DNA of 64,000 bases from Saccharina japonica (Eukaryota; Sar; Phaeophyceae; Laminariales; Laminariaceae). Shown here piece after piece: positions 1-11,166 of the stretch. Position numbers and translations under genes: made by a program. Each line of letters opens with the position of its first letter. Position 1 is the stretch's first letter. The stretch is taken from contig MEHQ01000821.1 in NCBI GenBank assembly GCA_008828725.1, forward strand, positions 1 through 64,000, in the 5' to 3' direction. Below the pieces are notes generated by a model. The model was not told the origin of the DNA, did no database searches, and saw nothing but the letters and a program-made list of their open reading frames with translations.

Positions 1-18
1 CCGCGCGGGGTGGTGGTG

Positions 19-63
19 ATGCCTTTTATTTTCAACCCCAACGCTAAGGAGTTCATCCNCCTG
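19..63 (+). other. PAM2-like peptide at the window edge, possible end of a gene lying to the left
   Basis: The frame starting at 19 reads MPFIFNPNAKEFI, then a codon CNC that holds the unknown base at 59, then Leu. FNPNAKEF followed by a hydrophobic residue and a possible Pro (CCC) resembles the PAM2 motif (consensus LNPxAxxFxP) by which ataxin-2-type and related proteins bind the MLLE domain of poly(A)-binding protein. Beyond about 63 the frame loses any recognisable character. It could be the last conserved bit of a plus-strand gene to the left, or chance. The n prevents a decision and may mark an assembly join. Confidence 0.3.
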
Positions 64-274
64 AGAGCAACGCGGGAATATCACCACAGCAGAGAGCGCA
101 ATGTGTACAGCCTGGGGAGTGGAGAGGCTGGCCATCACGTGGGTACGCATACGCGACAGGAAGGACGAGAGTGTCGGCGTTGGCTGGGACGGCTGCGTCC
201 TGTCAATGGAAACCAAGGCACGAACCGGGCTAGGACCGAGAGAAGAGCCAGTTTAGCAATAGAGACGGACAAAA

Positions 275-2669
275 ATGCAAAAGAAGAAAAAACGGACGAG
301 GGGACGGGCCTCACGTCGGCTGGCGAGAAAGTCAGCACGCGAGGCTCGTACGAGGCAGAAGGAGGCACTTGTGGCGGTAGCGACCTACAACGTGCGCACC
401 CTGGCTGTAAAGGGGAAGAACGGGTATGGACATGACGAGCGCATCCTGACGAAGGTGCAACAGCTTGGCTGTGACTTCGTCGGTCTGCAGGAAACTCGGC
501 GAGCCGGCAGGACGACATTCCACGCTGCTGGGTATCAAGTTTTATGTTCAGGTCAGGAAGAAACAGCTGCCAGACAGGGGTTGAATGGGGTTGGTTTGGC
601 AGTCAAGGGGTCTATATGCCGTAAGTCTGTGTATACCCACGATTTGATAGACGAACGGCTTATGTCGATGCGTTTCGAGCTGACTGGTAAATACGAGGCA
701 GTTAATTTTGTCGTTGCGTATGGCCCAACAGAGTGTACCAAAGACACCGAGCTGAAACGTGTTTTCTGGAAAAAGCTGGAGGACCTAGTCGAACAGATTC
801 CAACTAGAGAGTGTTTGTTCGTACTGATGGATGCTAATGCACGAACTGGGCAGAGACTAAGGTGCGATGATGACGAAAACAGAGTTCTGGGAGCATACGG
901 CCGCGATTTGATCAACGATAATGGCAAACGACTTCTGTCGTTCGCTACCAATTGCAAGCTAGCTCTCACCAACCCTTTTTTCAGCACACGCAAGGGCGGA
1001 ATCTCGCATACTCACAACGGCACCGGCCCGAATGACCGTAAGCGCATTGATTACATCCTAACCCGACAAGTCCATCGGCCTAGAGTACACGATGTTAAAG
1101 TTGTCCCTCAGCCTCCGCCACCAGCTAAGGCTGATTCAGACCACAACATCGTACACATGAAGGTTCGTCTCTCTGGACATTTTGCATCGAACCGGCAAGC
1201 ACGCAAGACGCCAAAAGGCCGACCGTATGACCGCAAGGTGTTTATGTCCGACGGCAAATGTCGTGAGCGAGTAGTTGCGAGAGTCGTTTCCAGTTTCAAC
1301 CAACCTTTCCAACCACACAACATTGCTGGTATGGTTACTATGTTCACCTCAACCGTCATCGATGCGGTAGAAGCCGAGGTACCACCCACATCGCACCAGC
1401 CACGCAAGCGTCGATGGTGTGAGACGGCCGAAGCCTCGGCTGCCTTCGAAAATAGCATGGTCCGCGAGGGAAGAGGCGCGACACCACCTACGCACCCACC
1501 CCCGAGATAGTATCGCGTGGAAGACTCTGAGGACCGCGTGTGCGAATCTTCGGGAGGTGGTCGCTGTAGGGGTACATGCGTATGTCGAAGAGTACCTAGC
1601 CGAAACCGAGAGACTCCTAGCTGATAATGACCAGCGAGGCTTTTACAAGCACCTGAAGGGTACTGTAGGGTTGGAGGGCAAGAAAGCGCGACGCGTGCAG
1701 TTCATTAGGGACGAGGATGGCACGCTGCTACGGGATAAAGTGCTAATTCGTGAACGGTGCATGAGAGCCTTCCACAAACTCTTGAACACGAAATAACTGA
1801 AACTTGATCCCACTTTCATCGATCCATTGCCACCACGACCGCTTGAACAATCACTTGGCGATGAGCCATCTGTGGACGAGATGATGGGAGCCGTTAAGAC
1901 AATGCCGAATTGGAAAGCGGTAGGACCAGACGACCTGCCCGCCGAGCTACTGAAAATCGATCACAATACGCAGCGCGTGGTGGCCAACCGATTTGGTTTC
2001 ACAAATGCGTGTCAACACCCGGAAACATCCTTGAATCAATGTTTGGATAACTGGGTTGAGTCCCACCAGCCAAACGTGGAAAAGGACGCGATAATCAAGG
2101 TTACTTTACAAAAAACGAAGGACCAGCACTGATTGGCCAGCACGATTACCAAGAGGGATTTCGCGTTGTTGCCCATTAGTCGAAGTGACATGCTGCCAGT
2201 GAAAAGTGTTGCTAGAACAATTCGTCGCAGGTGTCCCGTCTCAGCAAACTTAACTTGCCGACTCTGTGGATAGAGATCGCGACGGCTGCAATCCTCCACC
2301 CCTGAGGAACATAGCCGGTTTTTCGTCCTAAGCACGATCAAAGTCGACATGCTGTTTCGTATACGACGATATATCAAGAAACGCTTCGGTCACGTGAACG
2401 TAGACAACCAGACTGGGAAATCCCTTTGTAACATTTGCTGTTGCTTCAATAAAATCGATTTGGCAGGAAAGCATAGCGACCATGGACTTCTGGTTCGACA
2501 CCGGAGAGCTTGGCTGTGGCAGGTCTTTACGCGGCGTTGCATAGTGAATCAAGAAGTGCTTACTAAATGCATTGTGGTTCTTCCGTACGGCGCCAGTTCG
2601 CAAGTGTATACCAAAGTGGACGACGAGCAGAATAAGCGCGCTTTTGGGCGGGACGCGACAGATGAATAG
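275..2669 (+). pseudogene. Decayed non-LTR (LINE-type) retrotransposon: AP-like endonuclease plus reverse transcriptase remnants
   Basis: The frame 275-1510 is an endonuclease/exonuclease/phosphatase domain of the retrotransposon type. It shows TYNVRTL near the start, LQETRR (catalytic Glu), DANARTG, RIDYILTR and SDHNIV (the catalytic Asp-His pair). Near 1470 the frame shifts; the linker continues in another frame (LLADNDQRGFYKHLKGTVG, 1419-1793) up to an in-frame TAA at 1794. It resumes with SLGDEPSVDEMM, MPNWKAVGPDDLPAELLK and KDAIIKV, which is the usual start of the reverse transcriptase. Further remnants are PEEH at about 2302, a diverged KVDMLFRIRRY stretch at 2341 and LWQVFTRR at about 2513, up to 2669. 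At least one frameshift and several stops show that it is dead. The catalytic YxDD region is not recognisable. It lies antisense to the SF3B1-like gene, presumably in one of its introns. Confidence 0.85.
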
Positions 2670-3057
2670 GTAGAGGCATACTGCGACTCTGATTTGTTAA
2701 TGTCACGCCAGGGAGCGGTGCTACCACTACGACATGCGCAAGGAGCTTGCGGCGGTGCCTGGGCTCCTCCGTGCGCTGTTCTTTCCCGCTGCGGGGGAGA
2801 CGCTGCCGCAATGTGATAGATTGGACCATCATAGCGCGTGATCTCTAGTTTTGTGTGCAAAAGTTTACGTCATCCTCCACGATCGACACTATCGGTTGGT
2901 TTTTTCGAGCCGTCGGCCTTCCGTTGAGACAACAAGGAAATAGTGTGCATTTCATAGTGATATAATGTGCCGCTAGGATAAAAGCCTGTCTGGGTTCCCG
3001 ACGACTGCGCCGGGCGTCTCCATCTGCACCCCCCCGCATCGGACACTGAATCCTCAC

Positions 3058-6000
3058 CGCCGCCTCCGGGCGTCCTCCCAGGAGTCTCCCCGCCTCCGAG
3101 CGACCGGCCGCGCACGGGGGTAGCCACGTCCGCGTCCCAGTCCGACACCGCCTTACCGTTGGCCGCCGGCGTCTCGTCCCCGTCCCCGATCGTGCCCGCC
3201 GCGGGAGTTCCATCGTCCCACCTGCGTTTCTTGCGGACGGACCCGGCGCCCCCGCCGACGCGGGGCGTGGTGGACGCCGCCGCTGCCGCGGCGGCTGCTG
3301 CGGATGCCGCGGCTGATGCACCGGCGCCGGGGCCGTACACGCCGGCTCCGCCGGCGGCAGAGGAGGAGGAGGAGGAGGAGGGAACCGAGCGCTTCAGGCT
3401 CTCCTGTTCCTCAGCTTGCTTGGCCGCTTTCCGTAGGATCTGTATGTAAGAGAGGCGGTCCAAAAAAATCGAGGTTGGTGGAGATAAACAAGGGGTCGGG
3501 GTCAGGGGTGTGGGGGTGTGGGCGTGGGAGGGAACAGGCAGGGAGATGAGGAGGGAGAGGGGGCGGTCCGTGCTTGTAGGTTTCGTTTGTTCGTTCGTTT
3601 GTGCGTGTGCGCGTGCTTAGCGGGGAGGGGAATCGGCAAGTAAACTTGTGCATACCTCGGAAAGCCAAGCGATTCCCATTTTCACATCTTGTATGATCTA
3701 GCTCATCTTGCCGGGTGGGACCCGAAAAATCCGCATGATCTACGTAGCGCATGTTTCCTGGGTTGGATCTGCATGTACTACTGTGCAGATCCTGCACACC
3801 CTCTCACACCGGCAGGTGAGGGACAAAATTATCTAGATGATCTAGATGGCCTAGATTATCTAGATCATGATCTATCTGAGGTGGGGACTTGTGCTAGCTC
3901 AGCGACGGTTCCGATTGGCGCTGGCCCTGCCAAGGGCCGACAATTGGCGACGCGCGCGTCCCGAAAAAGGCACAGCTGAGAGAGTGCAGCGCCTTCAAAT
4001 TTTTTCGGAAAACCAGTGCGAGTAAGCATGCATCTTGACATCGCTACCGATAAAAACGACCAATAGGAGCACCGCCAGCTCAGCTTGCGTACATCCGCCG
4101 CACGGGTTCGCACGCCATGGTTGGTGGAAAAAAAGCTGCGGCCGCACTCTTTTCTTTACGCGAAGAAAGCTCAACTGAAAACGTTCCTCGCGCAGCTTTT
4201 GCCCAGTAAAGCGCGCAGTCAGGAACAAAACAAACCCTTAAGGTACGGTACCCCCCCCCGCGCCCCCTGGTCGGTGAAAACCCGACATGCTCCGTCTCGG
4301 CATTGTAGGGATGGATGTGAGGTTCTATGGTCATCGACTACGGCCATGCATAAATATCGAGCACGTACACCCCACCTCCCTCCCACACCCCCCCGCCCGA
4401 CAGACAGACAGCCAAGCCGCAGCGCCAGAAACCAATCTCGCTTTCGTGCGTAGCCCTGACCGTAGAAACTCAAACCAACGACACTCGCAACCAGACCAGC
4501 CTCCCCCATAGCCACACTTACACAAGGTATCCCCTCTCCCCCCTCCCCATCCCCCTTCCTCCTCACCCCCCCCCCGAGCTTAACGTGCCATGCAATGTCC
4601 AGACACCAACCAAGCGGCCACCACCGCGCAAAACAATAGTCGTCCTTTCTTCCCGTTCCTAGGAACAGAAATCGGCGTCGACGCCGTCCTTCACCGACAG
4701 GGGCGAAAGGTTGAACGGGTGGACCCGCAAAAGCACAACTCACAGGTAAAAAAAGCACACAAAAAACGATATAATTTGGTGTGCCATGTAGTCGGTGGCG
4801 TTCCCTGGGTCTCTTATGTCGGTTACATGTATTGAGTATACTAATAGCAGCAGATGCATATATATATGCCTGCACACATCACTAGTAAAACCCGCGAGGA
4901 CATACCCCAGGCCTCTCAATGTACGTCGGTTTACGCGATACGATTGGAGTCGGAGCATGTATGCCTACACTGGCTTCCGGCGCGTCGGCGCGAGGACAGC
5001 CGACCCGGAGTCTGTATTCATATGTACATATGAGAAAACCTAGTCTAGGGCTATACACAAGCTGAGAGGACGCTCCTGGAATGACGAAATCGGAACGTTG
5101 ATACAGTAGCAACCCGCCAGAATATCCCAGGATGGGCTCCAGACTTCGTCAGGGCCGCCCGCGACTTTGGTCTCACCTGGTCCTTTTCCTTGGCCAGCGC
5201 CTGCTCCGCCATGATATCCCTGAAGCTTCGGGTCGGTGTCTGCCCGGAGAAAGCGTCACCGCCTCTGATGGGAGATATCTGTCCCGCAAAGGGAAACAAG
5301 CGTGGCGCAAACAAGCAAGGTACGCAAGAGGCCAACGACGACGATGTCAAGGGTCAAGGGTCACACACGCGAAAGAGACACGCCAGGCAGCTACGTATCA
5401 TACGAAGTATACAACTAGCAGGCAAGCTTGATAGACGCAAGACATGTATGTGGCGAGCGAAAACGAAGACCCCCCCCCGACGGCAAAAAAGAACAAGCCC
5501 GGAGGAAGGAAAAAAGGAAGGGGTGCAGGTAAGAGAGAGGGGGTAACACCAGCACTTGTGCAGAACGCGACACCTCGCCCAACGACATCACTCCCGCGGA
5601 AACACAGAGCAAGCAAGAACGCCGATAAACAGAAATACGTGCACCGCACCACTAGACACCAAGCAAGAAAACCGATAGAGCAGAAATACTTGATGTACAC
5701 TGCACCACAAGACACTACACAAGAAATCCGATAGAGCAGAAGTACGTACACTGCATCACAAGACACTGAGACTACACTAACGACTCCCCCCCCCCTCCCT
5801 CCCCCTCCACCTCCTCATCCTTCCCACCCCCTCCGCTCTTCAACGCACCATCTGATTCCGCCGGCCTTTCGCCTGGTACGCCGACTCGCGCTCCGCGATG
5901 ACAGTGTTCACCATGCCCGATCCTCCCGCCCGCATGCCCGCGATGGTGCCAATGTCATCATCCCCCTCAGCCCTCTCCTCGCCCCCTTCGAGCAGGTGGC

Positions 6001-9000
6001 GGGGCGCGTTCACGGAGGCGCGGGAAGCGGGGTGCGACGCGCCCCCACCCCTGTGGTGCACCACCTCCTCTTCTTCCTCGGGCTCCTCCTCCTCCACCAC
6101 CGTTCGGGAAACCCTGCGGCGGCGTTTTGAGACAGGGGAATCGGGGAAGGAGGGAGGGAGGGAGGGAGGGAGGGGTTGTTATGTACGCTGTGCGGCTCGT
6201 TTCGCTCTCTGAGCGGAAGCAAATCTGGGCGTTTTCTTCCTGCTTGTAGTCATACCATCGCTGCCTATATTGCTTGCCCTATTACTGGTGTGGCCTCTTT
6301 TTCAAGACCGCCAATCCTTACAGTACAGTACACCACCCGTGTTCACGTGTGTGAGACAGCAACAGATCATCTACGCCGCCTTAACCCTCTTGCTGTAACA
6401 TAAAATGGTCGTTAAAAAGTGACGGTTGCAGCAGTAGTAGCAACGGTCACACGGTCACTGCGTGATTGGGGCATGACACCAAAACTGGTGTCCGAGTTAC
6501 AATGGTTGCAGTGCATTACGAGTCACTGCGTGATTGGGGTATGGCACCAAAACTGGTGTCCGAGTTACAATGGTTGCAGTGCAAGGAGTCAGTCGTACGG
6601 CACGTGCGCATCATGATCCTATATGCCCGTGCTGCTATATAATAAGCGCTGACGCTGCTCTTGCAGTAGACGGCTGATAACACCAAAGCTTATCATTGGT
6701 TTGGTGGCTATCCCTTATAACCCTTTTATTCCTTAAAAGGGGCGTCAAAGGGGATGAAAAGGGCTAATTCGACTGCCATGCGAACCAAGCGCGCGCGCCG
6801 GGATGGGTGGTGCATCGGTGGCGGGGTTATGGGATGATGAGCGGCGGATCATGCTGAGGGAAATCGATCAAGTTGGTGTTCACATTATGTTGGTATGCCA
6901 ACAAAGAAAAACGTGCAAGTAGTAGTGGGTGGTGTCGACAGTTTGTTGGGGGGGGGATGGCCTCGGCGTACTGCACCTCTTTAGACCAAGGTAAGCACCG
7001 CGAGGTGGCGAAACTCAGGGCGAGCGGCGAGTGCAGGTCTCGCCCCATCGCCGGTCGCTCTTCGCGAAAAAGACGATACCGGCTCGAAGAACACTTCAAC
7101 ACGAGACTACAGCAATAGACCTATAGACCACTCGCAGTAAATCGTTTGGCGGACTTACCCATCAACATGTGTATCAGCGTCTACAGCTTGTACCAACGCC
7201 CACAAAACAGCAATGTTGACGACTACGGCACGGGGGTATCCTCGAAACACTCTTGTGCTTGTATTACCGACTTGGTTCAAGTTTGAACGGCTACAGCAGT
7301 GTACGTACTGTTAGTAATACCACGGACAACATCTGTGCGGGCATTTTAGAGTGCCGCTAGTAACTACAGGCCAGCCGAACCAACCAGTTCGGCGACTGGT
7401 CGGAGGCGTCGTCGCCGTATATAACCGTGCTCGTGCGCTCGACGCTCTAAGCTCTAAACCGTACGCAAAGCACCAACCGTGACATTGAGATTGGCATTGA
7501 AAGCGAGAATGAGACAGGTTGAGATTGGGATGAAAGCGTTGACATTGAGATTAACGGTGAGATTGAGATTGGGATCAAGATTGAGGATGAGGAAAAGAGT
7601 TGTCGAGATTGAGGTAGTACATGGATGCGTCGTATCGCAGGAGCAGGCTTCCCGCCACACCTACTGTGATGGGTGGTACGCTTGTCGGTGGCCGATAAGG
7701 GGTTGCCTTACGCTTGGTGGTGTCTCACGGGCTTCAACAGCCAAAAGAGCCGTCGGCTACAATACATACGGATACGATAGGTGAAACCCATCTCCCGGAC
7801 GCGCAGGCGAGCGGGCAGGGAGCGAGGGAAGACAAGCTGCAATACCACGGAAGGAAGGGGGCCTGCTGAGAGTCGACAACAGACGCCAACTCGTCTCCTC
7901 ATTGGATTGTCAGAGTACAAAGGGCCCACTACAGTAGCAAAGCTTAAGTCTGTCGTCTGCGGTAAATGGCATGGAGCTTCAAGGTGGTAGGGTGCGCCAA
8001 CAAGGGGGGGAAACCAGAAATCAGCACCTGACGACTTCTTCGTGCTTTGGTTTTAGTTCATGCCCTATTATACTCGTTACCGTTGCCGCATGTACGTCCG
8101 CCACAGCACAGCTTTTTCATATATCAAGAGTGTTCATGGTCTTCGAAAACACGAAACAACAGAAAAACCTGGCGCTGAACCTCGTGCTAAACCTGGCGCT
8201 GCGATATGCAGCTTGTCCTGCTGGCTTCCCGACGCGCGGCGTGAGGACAGCTGAGGCCGGAGCTTGTATTCGTATGAGCAAATATACCGGTGGTCTAGAG
8301 CTTTACTGTAGGTACTTCGTACGACATGTACAAGCTGAGAGTTTCGTACGGTCCTGAACTGACGAACTTGAACATTGACATCAAACCATTTCTCATTTCT
8401 CCCTGACAGGAGCAACCCCCTCTCAGAAGCAGCAGCAGCAGCAGCAGCAGCAGCCGAGTGGAGGTATGTTTTAATACCAGCAACTCTTGTCACTACAGTA
8501 GGACCTTCATCGTCATATCATATCATACGATAGGTAGTTTTCTCGTTCTTAGCTACGAGGCGCAGACGAGGGAGAGGGTGATTGGGCGCCGTGCACGCAC
8601 GCCCCCCCTCCCCCCCCCCCTTGCCTTCGTTTGGGCAAAGATCAGGGACAGGCAAGGTCTCGCTTGTGAAGCAAACACTATTGGAAAATAAGTGGGTGCT
8701 ATCGGTGGGCCTGCAAAGTTACGGAGAAAAAGGCGGCCTTTGCTCCCATGTGGCAATCTTCGCTTTCGACCCCCAAAACAACAAAGAACCCAACCAGCGA
8801 CCATAGGGCGGGAGGGGACTAGACTAGACCAAACGGCGCGTTGGTTCTTCCTGCTGACACTAATCCATGTCCACGGGTCTGCTCTTCACGTGCGCTTCGC
8901 ACCCACGCCAATACAGCAGTATCAGCGGTTTGCATCTCACCCGGCGAACTTGTCCCCTCCCCCCCCGTAGATGTCTCGATCGTAGGCGCCGGCTCCCGTG

Positions 9001-9134
9001 AGAGCCACCTGGCCGGCAGCGTCCGTACCATCTCCTTCCGCGTCACCATCGCTCTCGCCGTCACCGTCAGCAGCGACGATCCCGTTCTCCCTCTCCTTTT
9101 GCAAAGCTTTAATCTCATCATCCACGTTCGCCAT
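3058..9134 (-). CDS. SF3B1: Splicing factor 3B subunit 1 (SF3B1/SF3b155), N-terminal exons only
   Basis: SF3B1 is the large HEAT-repeat subunit of the U2 snRNP SF3b complex, which helps to recognise the intron branch site in the nucleus. Four exons can be joined in phase: 8941-9134 (ATG at 9134), 5849-6113, 5177-5278 and 3058-3439, giving 314 residues. The match is to the conserved N-terminal tail of the family: MANVDDEIKALQKER, then YDRDIYGGGGDKFAG, an acidic stretch, RRNQM-ISPIRGGDAF, TPTRSFRDIMAEQ and KKRRWDDGTP followed by repeated ETPG/RTPG motifs (the ULM/TP-rich segment that binds U2AF-homology proteins and is phosphorylated). Poly-Ser and poly-Ala tracts lie in exon 4. The donor at 3057/3056 (GGCG|GTGAGG) is the least certain border. 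The HEAT repeats, about three quarters of the protein, are absent and should lie left of position 1. The last intron would hold the dead LINE, and intron 3 carries a poly(C)-ended repeat. Confidence 0.85.
4265..4373 (-). repeat. Poly(C)-ended dispersed element, copy 1
   Basis: This copy runs in reverse orientation in SF3B1 intron 3. It contains GTCGGTGAAAACCCGAC (the hairpin), GCATTGTAGGGAT and CGGCCATGCAT, and ends in GTACACCCC. It is shortened at the far end compared with the longest copies. Confidence 0.85.
6148..6176 (+). repeat. GGGA tetranucleotide repeat
   Basis: About six GGGA/GGAG units just before SF3B1 exon 2. On the coding (minus) strand this is a CCCT tract upstream of the acceptor at 6114, and so may serve as its polypyrimidine tract. 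Confidence 0.85.
6454..6589 (+). repeat. Two-copy 68-bp tandem repeat
   Basis: The unit GTCACTGCGTGATTGGGG through ACTGGTGTCCGAGTTACA to GTTGCAGTGCA occurs at 6454 and 6522, nearly identical. A diverged relative (GATTGGGG, then GTGGTGTCGGAGTTACA) is at about 62835-62875, so the unit belongs to a dispersed family. It lies in SF3B1 intron 1. Confidence 0.85.
8429..8456 (+). repeat. CAG triplet microsatellite
   Basis: Nine to ten AGC/CAG units in SF3B1 intron 1. Similar triplets occur at 61018-61068 (CTG) and 62161-62176 (CAG). Confidence 0.9.
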
Positions 9135-11166
9135 ACTGCTTGCCTCGTGAGGGAAGGTAAGGTAGGTAACCAGGTAGGTTGGTGTTTAGGGGCTACGACT
9201 TCTGCTTTGCTCCCAGAGATATCCACCACCACCAAACAAAGATTACGCAGTATCGAAGAAAGCAGGGGGACCCGCAGCCCCGGCTATCCTTCGAAGGGAC
9301 ACTCCTTCCTTTCGCGGAGGCAGGTGAACTGTTCCTTGGCACGACTACGTTCCACGGCCTGCCAACTTCGGCCTTCTGCCTCTCATAAGTCCTGAGGGCG
9401 AAATAGAAGAATGCCTTCCGGAGAACCTACGAACTCCATGCATGCCCATCGAGAGAACCCCACCCATGCACCCAGCAACAAACTAGGAGCTGTGCCAGGA
9501 CTCGAGAAGAAGGGCTCACGTATTGAGGGAGGAGACATATAAGGGCGACCACAGGTGGCTGGCAAGGTGAGATGATGATTTCTGGTTTGTAGGTTTCACT
9601 ACCTAGATGTCAGCCTAACCGGAAGCGAGAAGCGGCCGCCGATTTCGTTGGAAGAAAAGTTGAGGCAGTCTATCTGCAACAGGCTGGAACAAGTCGATCC
9701 CTTGCCTAGAATCTGGCTGTTTTCGATCCCGGGCAGCCGTCGAGCGCCCGCTGTGTCGTATGCAAAGTTGGTCGTTGGGCCGTATGCAAAGCTGATCGCG
9801 CAACGTGGGTCCCGAAACCGCAAGTTTTAGGCTGCTCAAGCTCTCAATCTTCTTTGGTGGCACCATTCCCTGCCAAGCCCGCGGATTGGTTTCGTTACTT
9901 CTTGAGTCTCTTTTTCTCCCTATTCCAAGCTTGCGACGGGGCTCGCAACGAAGTTCCTTGTGCATTTCGTACCCAGGACCAGAAATGCGGTACCTACTAC
10001 TCGTACGTGCCTACCGCATCCGATCGTCCACCAATTAAAACGCCCCAGCAACAAACACAGCGAGAAACACAGCAACGAACACAACGAAGTTGAGCTGTCC
10101 GCTGCTGCCTCTGTGGTATCATAGTCCCTGTGCCCGGCTCGCCAAGTCAAAGTCGTCGATAACCCACGAAAGATTAAGATTTCAAGATTTCGATACCAGG
10201 CTTGTACTCGATACCAAGGTACCTGCTGTACTTGTGCTCGTACTCGTTCGTAACCCGAGGTATGATATTCGACTATAGCATGTGAGTCGTTGTGGAGCGG
10301 AAAGCGTGGAATGCCCCCCATCCAGGGTCGAAAAGACCAGCAGAGAAAATCGTGTGTTTAGGCCAAAGGGGACCCGAGGGCTGGGGGTGGGGGTGGGGGT
10401 GATACTGGTTGTACCAGAAGGGTACGACGTACAGTAGTTTACAAGTCATGATACCGGTATGTGTGGTACTGACAAGCGTTTACAGCTGGCTTGTTTTTTT
10501 TACCATGTACATACTCCCCGTGTTCGCGTACATCTGCCCGCTCAGGAGAACTTCCTTAGATGTGCCCGAACTGAAAATAGAGCCTTGCCAAGCACAACGA
10601 CCAGGTGGCACACCAAGCAGGCATGCCTCTCGTTAGGGTTAGGGTTAGAGTTCCGGGTCGGGGTGGTGGCCGCCGTTCGCCGAAGCCAAAAATAATCTCA
10701 CCGTCGGGAACGAATGCCTTACAGCTTCGTGACAAAACCCTACCTCATTAGAAGCAGCATCATTTTATTCGGACACGTCTGAGGAGTTCGCCTGAACGGG
10801 CAGATATCCGCCAGCTGCATACTCCCCGGGTTAAAATGGACAAGAGCAAGGAAAACAGAGGAGGGCAAATCATTGAGCGCATCAGGCCTTCGTATATACC
10901 TGCTGGTTCTCTGAGTAAAATCACGCTCTCTTAACCCCCCCCCCGTGTTCCCCCCTTACAAACGTGGCATCCTCTCCCCCACAGACCGAAGGACCACCGC
11001 ATAGTCAGTGAGTGCGGAGCAGCTCAAAAGGACGAGAGCGTTTTCTGCGCTGACCTTGCCCGCCAATCAGACGCGGAGAACGCCCGTCCTCCAGAACACC
11101 AGCAGGCTAAACTAGCAGCAGGCTAAACTTTAAAGCGGGGAGGAGGACACAGCAGCGGCATTCACC
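9135..11166. other. Intergenic region between the divergent SF3B1 and RPT1 genes
   Basis: About 2 kb without a supportable gene. A C run and the pyrimidine-rich block at 10935-10985 precede RPT1. A short TTAGGGTTAGGGTTAG stretch at about 10635 resembles telomere sequence but is only two to three units. Confidence 0.6.

Noticed and set aside
5398-5766. A Cys/Val-rich minus-strand frame with a directly repeated segment
   Set aside because: Lies between SF3B1 exons 2 and 3. The repeat (GATAGAGCAGAAATAC-like words) is a small local duplication in an intron.
10630-10650. Telomere-like TTAGGG units
   Set aside because: Only two to three units in unique DNA. This is too short to mean a telomere or telomere fusion.
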